DNA of 64,000 bases. It comes from Incurvaria masculella (taxonomy: Eukaryota > Arthropoda > Insecta > Lepidoptera > Incurvariidae). Below are positions 12,511 through 23,321 of this stretch, piece after piece. The DNA is taken from the NCBI GenBank assembly GCA_946894095.1, contig OX335652.1, positions 19,305,001 through 19,369,000 of the forward strand, written 5' to 3'. The translations under genes were made by a program, and so were the position numbers. The notes beneath the pieces were generated by a model. It saw only the letters and a program-made list of their open reading frames with translations. It did no database searches and was not told where the DNA came from. The number at the start of each line of letters is the position of its first letter. Position 1 is the stretch's first letter.

Positions 12511-12770
12511 TTTTTTTTTATGCGACCTGACATGGATGGCTAATACCACACAATTACCTAATAGCAGCCCATTACACCACATTCCCGAAGGAATTAGGTG
12601 CCATGCCAGGACCTTCCCTTTATGAGCTGCATTGAACTGTATGGAAAACACGGACAATTTTTTATTACCGCTTCGACCATCTTTCATCCAATGCGATGGT
12701 ACCAACCCGGGCGGGCTTAAACCCTACCACCTAGTAGGGGAACGAGCTTAAACCCTACCACCTAGTAGAA
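12511..12770 (-). repeat. tRNA-derived SINE fragment
   Basis: A T-rich tract is followed by ATGCGACCTGACATGGATGG and the body complement, including CCAACCCGGGCGGGCTTAAA. A block of about 25 bp (CTTAAACCCTACCACCTAGT) is repeated in tandem at its 5' end. Confidence 0.8.
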
Positions 12771-12850
12771 GTTTGCCTGTGACTTGTACGTTTATGTTTT
12801 AGATTGACGACAGCGGGTATTATATGGCCCCTACTTCCTTTTTTGATCCG

Positions 12851-13160
12851 AGAATATTTTTTTTATGTAACTAGACATGGGTGGCTAAAATCACACTTAA
12901 CTTAAAACACCGCATTCCCAAAGGAATAAGTTGCCATGCCACGACCTTCCATTTATGAGCACGGCTTCATTTAACTGGATGGAAACCAGACAACATTTTC
13001 ATTGGCGGCCGTCTTTTCTTTCAATGCGGTGTTACCAACCTGGGCGGGTTTAAACTAACCAACTAGTAGGGAACAGTTTTACATGAATTCCGAACCATGG
13101 GACACCTCGCATTTGTAGCGAAGTGCAGTTATCCAACTCAGAAAGTGAATAAAAGTGGTG
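12851..13160 (-). repeat. tRNA-derived SINE, diverged copy
   Basis: It has the same layout as 12,511-12,770 and extends further toward the head (GAATTCCGAACCATGGG). It lacks the box A/B head. Confidence 0.7.
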
Positions 13161-13179
13161 AAGGAACGGTACTCGGAGG

Positions 13180-13344
13180 CTGAGATAAATAGTCGTAACA
13201 GAAACTAAGACTAAACAAAAGTAAGACTTTCTGACGTCATTTTGCATTACTTTGCAATTTCGTCCATAAAAAAATGTGTCAACGTGAAGTCAGAAAGTAT
13301 TACTTTTCGTTTGTCTTAGTTGCTGTTACAACTATTTATCTCAG
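13180..13344. mobile_element. Foldback MITE, ~60-bp arms
   Basis: The left arm CTGAGATAAATAGTCGTAAC and following bases are complemented by the right arm ending GTTACAACTATTTATCTCAG. The arms include AGTMTTACTTTT and the dyad CTGACGTCA. No coding content. Confidence 0.75.
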
Positions 13345-13379
13345 CCTAAGATACGAGCTGCTAAAGTATGATAGTGTAA

Positions 13380-13620
13380 TGCGCCCCGGACTCAGGCAGG
13401 TAATGGATCTTTGTTCCGTGCGCCGGCGCGTCTCATTACCTCGGTGGCTCGGGGCATCGGCGCACGCGCATGCGATGGGAACCGAACCGCACCGCCGGCA
13501 ATTATGTCGTCACACGAGCGGCGAGCCAGCGCGCAGCCTCCGTGGTAGCGCAGGTAAACGAGCTTCTGCCTGCGCACACACGCTAGCCTTCTCCTGGAGC
13601 TTTCGAGATGACTTTACCGT
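13380..13620. other. CpG-rich stretch
   Basis: This is much richer in G+C and CpG than its surroundings (for example CGCGCCGGCGC-like and CATCGGCGCACGCGCATGCG strings). It may be a promoter-proximal region of an unseen host transcript or part of an unrecognised repeat. No gene can be supported. Confidence 0.35.
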
Positions 13621-14008
13621 AAGCATCCGAAAATCACGCTGTCCATACAAATAATCCAGTAACATTGTAGCCTGAAAGGGGAGGTGCCTTGCGTTAAATC
13701 CGGTAGTTCTGATTTTTTTCTGACTTTTTTATGAACCAATGAATGATTCAAGTTTTTGAACTCGAGCTCCGAAGGCAATACTGTCAAAAAAATTAAAAAC
13801 ATGAATTTTTCGACTTCACTTCAGTTTTTGGCTATTTTAACCCTACTTTTCTACTACTACTTTTTCGAAAATACTTATATCAATTCTATTTAAAGTGAAT
13901 TAAATGTGTGACAATACGACAGTAGAATGGTCTCTGTAGACCCAATAGTTATCCAGATAAAGCCTTTCAAAATTTATATATTTTTTTAACTTCGCAATTA
14001 TTAGCAAC

Positions 14009-14190
14009 TAGCTGAGGTACCCGGCTCCGCTCGGGTCAATTTCGTTTTGGACTGATGTCAGGCTGTCACCCAAAGGCCTGGCCCAAAAAGCTAGTCGAAC
14101 TACTTTACTAACAGAGGATAAACAATGTATCTACCAAAAAAAACTGGATCGAAATCCGTTGAGCCGATGTGGCATGATTGAATAAGATAA
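14009..14190. repeat. 'CCGGCTCCGCTCGGGTCAAT' family repeat
   Basis: It begins GCTGAGGTACCCGGCTCCG and later carries TGGATCGAAATCCGTTGAGCC. It is the same family as 7,314 and 31,512. Confidence 0.55.
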
Positions 14191-14327
14191 TATCCAAATA
14201 CTGCCATTTATAAATCCAGTGGAAGGAATGTACTTGAATATATTGCAAAACATTGGGGCCAATTGATTAATTGTTTTTTAATAGCATTTGTCGCCGCGCT
14301 GGGACGATCCTGCACTGGCACTACTAC

Positions 14328-14480
14328 ACATTGCCATGGACGGAAAACACGGACATTTTTTACTGCCGCTTCGACCATCTATCATTCAGTGCGATGGTAC
14401 GTAACAACTCGGTTAGGATTAACCTTACAACCTAGTTAGTAAGAAAGGGGAGCAATTTTTTTACGTGGAATCCGTACCAC
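14328..14480 (-). repeat. SINE fragment
   Basis: It carries GGAAAACACGGACA, GCCGCTTCGACCATC and GTGCGATGGTAC in SINE body order, with both ends missing. Confidence 0.65.
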
Positions 14481-14554
14481 AACCAGCCTTAACATCGAAA
14501 ACGACCACCCATCCAAACCCCGACCGCGCCCATAGGTCCTGGACGTAGATGCAA

Positions 14555-14870
14555 TCCACATATTAATCGAGTGAGTAGTTCGTAAGTTATGAGCCTTTAA
14601 TCGCACCAGTCACCCCTCTCGTGATTTAGAGTGATGACTCTGCCAATTTCCACATGCAGGAGCAGTCCACTTATTGTTTTGTTATAAATATGTAACCCTC
14701 TCTTCTCACTCCTCTGGTAAGTTAGCGTGATGTTAAGTAACCCATACGGCTAGACTGAGATACATCCTCATCTAAATCGGGTAATTGGTTCTCATGTTAT
14801 AAGAATTTCATACTACTGGTCACCTCTCTGGTAATTTAGCGTGATGGTTAGTAGACCTAAAATTGCGGAA
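14555..14870. repeat. Degenerate ~105-bp tandem repeat
   Basis: The phrase CTCTSGTAATTTAGCGTGATG recurs three times at about 14,618, 14,716 and 14,828, each with similar flanks. The units are diverged. Confidence 0.5.
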
Positions 14871-14984
14871 ATAAATCGAGCTACACGTAGGTACAATTTT
14901 GAAGCATCAATAATGGTGAACCATACAAATTGTCATCCCCTATATCACCCCCTTCATAGTGACATATAAATTGCATCGTTGTAA

Positions 14985-15310
14985 TCAGATTTGTTCAACA
15001 TTGTGTGAAGAAGCACGTTGCCGGCCAAACAGTGCTCGACGGATCATCATAACGCTGTCCCTCCGTCCCCTTTCTACAATTGCTCAACGCAGAACAGGCA
15101 GGCAATGCACCCATTCCCAGCCGACACTTAAAAATAAAAACCATCCGATCCTTTTGATCCTTAATTTATAGGGTCGGTAAACTATAGAATCGACTCCATA
15201 CCGATATATTTCCCCCAAAGGCCCCCGGGGTCGTTGAAACATGGGGTGAAACAGCACCTAGCCAGCCGGCATGGGTTTCGTATCCCCCGTGAAAGTTCGA
15301 AATGCCGCGC
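14985..15310 (+). repeat. LINE 3'-end fragment (jockey-like)
   Basis: Its blocks CATAACGCTGTCCCTCCG, CAGGCAATGCACCCATTCCC and GGTCGGTAAACTATAGA are the complement of the LINE debris at 24,040-24,210. It is therefore a plus-oriented copy of the same element's 3' region. Confidence 0.6.
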
Positions 15311-15429
15311 TTGGCTTAGTACCTACTAATCTACCAAACAAAAAATAAGAAACCATTCAACTGAAACCGTCATATCTTAACAATACGCGTTTAAACAATC
15401 AACCTAAAAAGCCCAAACAAATGCGTGTA

Positions 15430-16080
15430 GCTAGGAACGGCTGTCGCTAAGTTAGCATACCGCGCGGGTTGGTAGAAAGAATACAAATAATTTACGTAAA
15501 AAATCTCATACTAATCCGTGTACCACACGACCACGGAGCGCCACTGCGCGTCTTGACTGAGGCGGCGCGCGGGCATCGCGGCGAGACGTTTGTCGCCAGC
15601 ATTGTCGATCGCTCCCCGAATCACGGTAAATTTGAGGTAATTCGGGGAAAATGGTGGGGAATGCAAGTGTTGGGAAATTTGCGAGGAATTGGCCAATCCG
15701 TGGGGAATTTAGTTTTTTGGCCTTTTTATTTACCTTTTTTTCTTTGCTCATTCGAAAAATATATCGAACAATCGAGCAATGCCCCGATTGCTTTTTGCAT
15801 TTCATCTTCTCCCGAAAGTTGTTCGGACGGCCGTCGACTGCACGACCTTTACCATTCGAAATTTTCGATGAAAATTTGGTTCCTATTCCGGATTTTTACG
15901 GAATTCCGGGAATCCTAAGAACGTTTTCGGGGAATTGGAGGAGTGGTTATCGGCAACGCTGGTCACCGTTTCGCGCGCTCGCGCTTCGGCTCGATTCGGC
16001 AATACTCGGTCCTCGTCGGGTGGCCACCGCCGTCACGGCCCTCGCCGCGCTATGATTTCGTTTTCGCTCCGCGCCCTCTG
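15430..16080. other. CpG-rich stretch, unrecognised
   Basis: G+C is high at both ends (GGCGGCGCGCGGGCATCGCGG near 15,560 and CGCTCGCGCTTCGGCTCG near 15,970). Open frames of 134-149 codons exist, but their translations look non-globular and match no family I recognise. It may be a 5' region of a host transcript or an unclassified repeat. Confidence 0.3.
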
Positions 16081-16342
16081 ACTATTTTTCTTTTTGTTCG
16101 GCTCCTAAGGGTCGTTACGTGATGTTCAATAGCTTAAAGCCTTCCTTAAGAATTAGGCTATCGAATGTAAAAATATGTTTTCAAACCTGAGAAAGTTCCA
16201 GAGATTAGGACGTTCAAACAAAAAAACAAACAAACAAACTCTTCAGCTTTATTATATTAGTATAGAAGTATAGATATTTGGTTGTTCTGAATGACTACAC
16301 CTACAAACAAATTAAGAGTGTTATGGTTTGAGAGTAACTTCA

Positions 16343-16757
16343 ACTTTTTTTTTTATGCGACTTGGCATGGATGGCTAATACCACACAACTACCGTTATGA
16401 TATTAGCCCAATACACCACATTCCCGAAGGAATTTGGTGCCATGCCAGGACCTTCCCTTTATGAGCACGGCTACATTGAACTGGATGGAAAACACGGACA
16501 ATTTTTCATTGCCGCTTCGACCATCTTTTCATCCAATGCGATAGTACCAACCCGGGCGGGCTTAAACCCTACCCCTAGTAGGGGAAGGGGACCTACAGTT
16601 TTACATTTATTCCGAACTATGGAGCAGCTCGTATTCGTGACGAAATGCACTTATCGAATTATGAAAGAGAAAGACAGTTGCAACAGGTGCAAGTTGGTAT
16701 TGAACCCTGGCCTCTGGTATGCTAGGCCAGTCCCCGTGCCACTAGGCTACGAGCAAC
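16343..16757 (-). repeat. tRNA-derived SINE, full length
   Basis: The minus-strand copy starts with a T-rich tract (its poly-A tail) and ends with the tRNA head. The complement of box B (GGTATTGAACC) is at 16,696 and the complement of box A (CCACTAGGCTA) at about 16,739. The boxes form an internal RNA polymerase III promoter. Confidence 0.85.
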
Positions 16758-17633
16758 GATAAATATCGATGAAATATAAAATAACCTTATATAATACTGT
16801 CCAAAACCTACACATAATCAAATAACGCTTAACACAATTTCGAATCTACATATAGCTCCCTCGTTATTATAAATGCGAAAACTATACTGTTTATAATGTT
16901 AGTAATTTCATAGTACCCCCAGTAAATATCGGAAAATTAGAACTAAACTTTAAAATAATAACAATAAGATCGTTTTGGTACCAGATGAGTTGGAGTCTAA
17001 ATGACAAAAAATTAAAAAATATTTCACAATGCCTTTTGTTACACATAATCGTCTTTTATACATACTAAACCTTCTGTAATAGCAATGTTTCTTTATTTTA
17101 AAGGAGTTTACTTATAAATCCCTGACCTCTTCAGGCAATAGTTTATAAAATCTAACACTTTCATATGCATAAAGCTCTTAGATTTTTAGGTAATATACGA
17201 CTTATCACTTGTATATTGTTCATGTTGTTGTTATAATTGTTTTAAAAGAGTGGATTTTTTTGCAAGTTTTCTCGCGTCACAGTCAAGATTCCTATGTCAC
17301 TAATCACACTACTACAAGAAAATTTTAGCTAGGCTTCAAATCAGCGACCAACATATGTTAGTAACATGCTGCGTCTTTTGTTGCACCTTGTTAATTTAAT
17401 TAAGGCTATGTATATACATGTAATTCTATTTATATTTATTAAGGTATTTTTTATTGTATAAATTTAATAGTTTAATCAGCTTATTTGTGCATAGCTTGTA
17501 ATTTTTGTCATATGATTTTTTTACATGCAATAATAATAAACGTTTCTTATTCTTATTCCTATCGTCATGCCTAGGATGCATAGCAATGCTCTTTTTTGTA
17601 ACATTTTCAAGAAGAAATGCATGCGGCATTTTC
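16758..17633. other. AT-rich intergenic DNA, nothing recognised
   Basis: No gene or named repeat is recognised. Confidence 0.35.
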
Positions 17634-18031
17634 GAGCGGCTCGTAGCCTAGTGGCGCGGGGACTGGCCGAGCGTACCAGAGGCCTGGGTTCAATACCGAC
17701 ATGCACCACTGTCTTTCTCTTTCCGAGTTCGATAAGTGCATTTCGTCACGAACACGAGCTGCTCCATGGTTCGGAATCCATGTAAAACTGTAGGTCCCCT
17801 TCCCCTACTAGGTGGTAGGGTTTAAGCCCGCCCGGGTTGGTACCATCGCATTGGATGAAAAGATGGTCGAAGCGGCAATGAAAAATTGTCCGTGTTTTCC
17901 ATCCAGTTCAATGTTGCCGTGCTCATAAAGGGAAGGTCCTGGCATGGCACGAAATTCCTTCGGGAATGTGGTGTATTGGGCTAATATCATAACGGTTAGC
18001 CATCCATGTCAGGTCGCATAAAAAAAATGTC
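17634..18031 (+). repeat. tRNA-derived SINE, full length
   Basis: The head has box A TAGCCTAGTGG at 17,644 and box B GGTTCAATACC at 17,687. The body runs through CCCGCCCGGGTTGGTACC and ends GGTCGCATAAAAAAAA. It is one of the best copies in the window. The 5'-proximal GAGCGGCTCG is shared with 20,132. Confidence 0.9.
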
Positions 18032-18214
18032 AGCCTAACCACTAAGAATATAAGACGTCTCCGAAATACACGTCGCCTCTTGATAAAAATCCACTAATCA
18101 TTTTCAAACACTTAAACAGTTCTCAAAACGCCAGCTCTCGGAAGAAGCAGGGCTTAATCCTTTAAGCCCGTATTCCACGAGCTAGCGCCGAGCGGCTTGC
18201 GGTGAGCTGTAAGG

Positions 18215-18345
18215 CCTATTCTTGGAATTCCGTGCTCAGAAATCAGGAGTCCTTCAGTCGAGAAAACAGCTTTTGTTGCGGCTGTCAAAGCGGTTTTCTC
18301 GGCGGAATCATTCCTGATCCCTGAGCGCGGACATCCAAGAATAGG
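18215..18345. mobile_element. Small MITE, CCTATTCTTGG termini
   Basis: CCTATTCTTGGAATTCCGTG at the left faces CCAAGAATAGG at the right, with inner matches TCAGGA/TCCTGA. A related copy lies at 55,231-55,443. Confidence 0.65.
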
Positions 18346-19678
18346 CCAGGCCTACTGCCTCTACGAAGCGACCGCTGACTCATGGCCCGAAACACATTCA
18401 TCTCAACTATATTAAAGTCTGTGCCGTCTTAGATATTCTCAGACGACACTTTTTTTCTTTTGAGGTGAAAAATTGAGTCCCATGACCGGTTAATCTTTAT
18501 TGTTTATTGTGTTTCCTGGGAGGTTACCATGGTAAATTACTCGACTGGTGAAGAGACGAGTGAGTGAAATCTGACGTATAGTTGCATTTCGCACCAAACT
18601 AACTGGCAAATTATATTTACTAGGTTTATATCTTTAATTTCATTTCATTTATTTAAACTAGTCAAACTATACCAAGTTACGTCACAAAGATCTAAAGGCT
18701 ACTTACTAAATAGTTACTAATCAATTACTTGCTTGCTCACTCGGCGATGGTTTTTATCATGATAACCTATTCACGGACTAATCAAAATTAATCAAATGCT
18801 ATAGTTTCTAATAATATTTAATTCAATTCAACACAATGCTGCATAGAAAACCTTAAGGGGGTTTGTGAGTCTCCGTAGATGGCACTTCAGTTGATCGTAG
18901 CGATTTTTAAGTAAGACATTAAATACTAGTTATATTTTCTAACTTCCTATTTAAACGGAGTTAAAGAAAAAATAGTTACAAACGAAAGCCAGGACGCTCG
19001 ACTCAATCACCAAGATAACGACAGCATCACTAACAAATTTACATCTGGATAATATTTCTGGACACAGTATTTGTTTTGGCAGTAAAAAGAGGAATATTAC
19101 AAAATTATGTCCGCTAGTCGAAATATTACTTCATTCAATTCAAAATAACTATGCAAGAAGTAGAAAAAAAATATCATTTAAGAATGTAGGTACGCAACTA
19201 TTTGAGATAATAAATGAAATATTCAAGATAGAGTTAAATATAGTTGAGCTTGAATAAGTATTTTCAATGTTACATAAAAAAACCAATTATTGTCCCGACA
19301 TCCAGATAATCCAATATTGGTACAATATTGAAAAATATTAATGTATCACAAACAAAAACCGAATGCTCTTGTGTGCATTGCTAAAATTTCGTTAAAATAT
19401 TTATGTTTTTGCTTTGATTAACTTATAGTCATTACATACATACTTTTGAATCCCCAAGTTATTTAAGCCACACATGCGTTTTCGATATTGAGAATTACTA
19501 ATTTATGTTTCTCTGATCTTTTGGGTTATTTTTTGTTCATATTTCCGCTGGATGTAATCAAATCCACTCTGCATGTGTCTAGAGGATTCTCGTAGCAAAG
19601 AAGTTATGATTTGAAGACGTATAAATTATTTACTGATACAAATTTTAACCCATTAATAATAAAGAACATTTTCAATTA
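18346..19678. other. AT-rich intergenic DNA, nothing recognised
   Basis: No gene or repeat family is recognised. Confidence 0.35.
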
Positions 19679-19932
19679 AAAAACCGCCGACCATCGTACA
19701 AGATATGACACAAAAAAATCACGTTTTTTGTATGAATGTTTAAGGGGCCTTTAAATTTTATAATTTTTTATTTTACCTATTTGTTGTTATAGCGGCAAAA
19801 TAAATAAACACTCTGTTCTTCACACCTATTACGGTTCAGTTCCTGTGACTGACGGACGGACGAACGGACGGACCGACAGCGTAGGCTTATAAATAGAGTT
19901 CCGTTGGCACCCTTTGGGTACGGAACCCTAAC
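19679..19932 (-). repeat. 'GGTTCCGTACC' family repeat
   Basis: The minus-oriented copy ends CCCTTTGGGTACGGAACCCTA. The CCGGCCAAGTG end is degraded. Confidence 0.7.
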
Positions 19933-20131
19933 AAAGGGTATTTTTCTGCTTGGCTTCTGAGATTTCTTTTAAAATTATGCTTCTGTTGGAACCTATTATA
20001 GAAAGTGACTTAGTTACATATTTACTTAAATAATATTTGGATTAACATTTAAATTATGAACAACGCAAATTAAGTATTTTTTTAACGTTTGGGTTATTAT
20101 TTAGATATAATATACGTATATCATTGCAAAC

Positions 20132-20543
20132 GAGCGGCTCGTAGCCTAGTGGCGCGGGGGCTGGCCTAGCGTACCAGAGGCCCGGGTTCAATATCAACAT
20201 GCACCACTGTCTTTCTCTTTCAGAGTTCGACAAGTGCATTTCGTCACGAATGCGAGCTGCTCCATGGTTCGGAATCCATGTAAAACTATAGGTCCCCTTC
20301 CCCTACTAGGTGGTAGGGTTTAAGCCCGCCCGGGTTGGTACCATCGCATTGGATGAAAAGATGGTCGAAACGGCAATGAAAAATTGTCCGTGTTTTCCAT
20401 CCAGTTCAATGTAGCCGTGCTCATAAAGGGAAGGTCCTGGCATGGCACCTAATTCCTTCGGGAATGTGGTGTATTAGGCTAATATCATAACGGTAGTTGT
20501 GTGGTATTAGCCATCCATGTCAGGTCGCATAAAAAAAAAAAAA
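20132..20543 (+). repeat. tRNA-derived SINE, full length
   Basis: Box A TAGCCTAGTGG is at 20,142 and box B GGTTCAATATC at about 20,186, with a long A tail. It is very similar to 17,634-18,031. It lies just outside the Polinton's left boundary. Confidence 0.9.
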
Positions 20544-20767
20544 CTGTATAATTCTTCGATTTTCTATCGCTCCAGCGGAAGATAAAGTAAACATTTCGGC
20601 TCCGTCTCCGTGAAATCACTAATCCGACCTAATTCCGTGCGCAATATGTCATGACAATAACGACACGACGCACTGCGCCTGCGCGGGAATGTTAATGCGA
20701 AGGGTTTTAAACACGTTTTAAATGTGGAATGAAACTGATGAGAATTGCATGCAACTGTCGCTGAGAT

Positions 20768-20773
20768 TCCGCT
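20768..20773. repeat. Polinton target-site duplication, left
   Basis: TCCGCT immediately precedes the left terminus and is repeated exactly at 38,783-38,788. Polintons are known to make 6-bp duplications. Confidence 0.95.
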
Positions 20774-21360
20774 AGTAGTAGAGAATTGGGGCATCCAGCT
20801 CAAATGAGCTGGAAGCCTCAATTCTCTTTGTATGATCTAGTATCCCTAATCGTTTAACTGTATTCTATACATTTTTGACATCGTTAGAGAGCTAGAACCC
20901 CCAATTCTATCCGTGTGATCTAGTATCCCTAATCGTTTAACTGCATTCTATACATTCTGACACCGTTAGCTTAATTTACAATCTAGCTACCGCACAGGGC
21001 TGTGTGAACTAGCCTAGTGCAAAAAGTATGTTATAATAATGTAATCCTGTAAGCGAACAAAATGTTCGTTTACTACGTTAAAATAGTTAGTTTCTACCAC
21101 CTTACAGGCATATTATACGATTTAAAAAACTTGTGGTAAAAAGGTTCTGTAAGTAATCGAAAAAAAAAAAAATATTTAATATGTACTCACTCGGTATTTC
21201 ACAATTTGAAGGTGCACTTGTTCACTGAGAGAATGTCACAAACTGATTGCATTACTGCAATATACATTGCTTTTATAGGATGTATTTAAAACTGTTAATT
21301 CCCATTTCAATAATTTTTCCCATGCAAAATTTGTCATATTAGCTCTCAGGTGCAAATAAC
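20774..21360 (+). repeat. Polinton left terminal inverted repeat
   Basis: It pairs with 38,487-38,782. It starts AGTAGTAGAGAATTGGGG, has a hairpin CCAGCTCAAATGAGCTGG at 20,795, then two tandem units of about 83 bp (from 20,819 and 20,902) containing ATCCCTAATCGTTTAACTG. The match stops near 20,967 and resumes at 21,325 (AAAATTTGTC, CAGGTGCAAATAAC), so about 350 bp is present only on the left. Confidence 0.9.
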
Positions 21361-21871
21361 AACCTGCTCATATTTCTACGTGCACTAGGTTTATCGTGAA
21401 CAGGAAATGTTGAATCGTCAACTTAGCGTGAGACAATATTTCTGTATGTTCATTTTGTTTGCTTGAGCACGTACAACCGTTTCGGTTTTCACTCCACATA
21501 CTTTGCGTACGACTTAAAAGTAATGTGGACAAGATAATATTGAAATGAAATACACAATGCATTCTGAAAATGTTGCGAAAGCAATTAAACTTAAAATACA
21601 TTTTATATGTTAAGTTTATGATGTGTTTACTGATTTATCAAATATTTTAACGAGAATTAAGAATTATGAATAAGTGCAGAATAACTATGATAAATATAAT
21701 GTATATCGTATATTTTGTATAGAGATATAGATATATAGATTGTATAAATACTATTTAATTTTGTATTTCATTAAAATAATTATATGAATAGTACATTATT
21801 TGAATTTTATGATGACCACATCATATCTAAGTCAATGGTCGATTGAATTTGTCGCATTAACAAAAAATCAT
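21361..21871. other. Polinton left non-coding region
   Basis: AT-rich DNA between the left repeat and the first promoter. I see no open frame with support. Confidence 0.4.
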
Positions 21872-21906
21872 TATAAAAGCAGAACTGGACTTCAATATTT
21901 ATCAGT
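21872..21906 (+). promoter_or_regulatory. TATA box and initiator of the first Polinton gene
   Basis: TATAAAAG at 21,872-21,879 lies about 32 bp upstream of an arthropod-type initiator TCAGTT (A at 21,904). The following leader has no ATG up to the splice donor at 22,017. The spacing is what an RNA polymerase II core promoter needs. Confidence 0.7.
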
Positions 21907-23289
21907 TCAAGTCCTGCAGTGAAGTGAAGAATCAAGTGAAAAGTGCAAAGTACGAAAAGTGGTAATAATAGTGGAAGATATAGCGAGTGCTTCGAGCAGC
22001 CGATAACCGCAAGTATGTAAGTACCTTATTGTATAGAACCTTGTCCGCATGCTTGTTGGATGTACACTATCGGTCCCTTATACCGATTAGTGTGCAGACT
22101 CGCGAAACAAGACTAAGGCTCAGTTGTAAGAAGAGAATCAACGTTAAAATTAAGTTAACGTTTGATTAAACACTTAACTTTTTTCGTGGAACGTATAGAA
22201 TCAATTTTGCTTCATTCAGAAGCAATTTCCTATTACAAAGTGTTGCATTTAAATTATACGTTGACGTTACTTTAACGTTATCACTAAGCAACAGGGCCTA
22301 CGACTTAGCCCGATCAATTGTATTCGATTTATTTGATGCTAATTTTATCTTCCACTTCTTAATGCATTGTCTTTAAAAGTTTGTTTACAGCAAACATTTT
22401 CCGCGGATTGTGTTATAGCTAGCATTGAATAGGTACTTGCAACTCTTAAAATGCAAGACCTAATTAATTGCGGAAAATACTTGTTAGTATCTTGATTATT
22501 GGCTGTAAACTTAATAAAAATATTTTTTATTATGTTAACGAGAGACTCACAGATGATTCCAATCAATTGTATTATAAGTATTGCCTACAACATTTGTATT
22601 GAATCCTTAACGCGTCTTGTTTATAAAGTGATTATTATTTTGGGTATTTCATCAATCGCAACGGGTTTGAAATTCCTACAATAATTGTCGTTAAAAGTTG
22701 CTTAAAATAAAAATTTATGAATTGCAGGAGTTCTAACATCAGGAACCCTTTCGCTTCAGATGAAGATACAACAACAACAACGGCAATATCCAAAAAGAAG
22801 AAAACCAAAATCTATGAACTGTTTGGAACAGATAGTGAAGACGAAACGCGAGGGTCTACGCTGACGTCAAAAAATAAGTCTTGCAAGCGATCGGTACCCC
22901 GCGAAACGGCTACCATATCTGCAACCACTGCTGCGAGTGGAAGCAGTGCCTCCACTAGCGTCACCCGCAAACGTCAACGTAAACTTATCGCACCGGTACA
23001 GCACCATGACCGCGACTCTGAAAGCGATGGTGAAGTTCTTCCACCACCCTCGTTGCTGTGTTCTCTAACACGACGCACGGGTAGAGGATACACTAAACAG
23101 GTATTAATTTTATTTTATTCATGTGAAAAACATGCTGGTTTTGCAAACAAAAATTATGTTTTTATAATTTTATATTAATAGGAAAGTTATAAGGGAATTT
23201 TAGCAACTACCCATCTTAACAAAGTTCTTATAGATATTTATTTTTGCTACATACAATATTTTATTAACTATGTTCTGAAAATTTCAACT

Positions 23290-23321
<32 letters not shown>

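Noticed and set aside
15469..16055. Overlapping ORFs of 134-149 codons
   Set aside because: They lie in a CpG-rich patch where stop codons are rarer; translations show no domain and compete in several frames.
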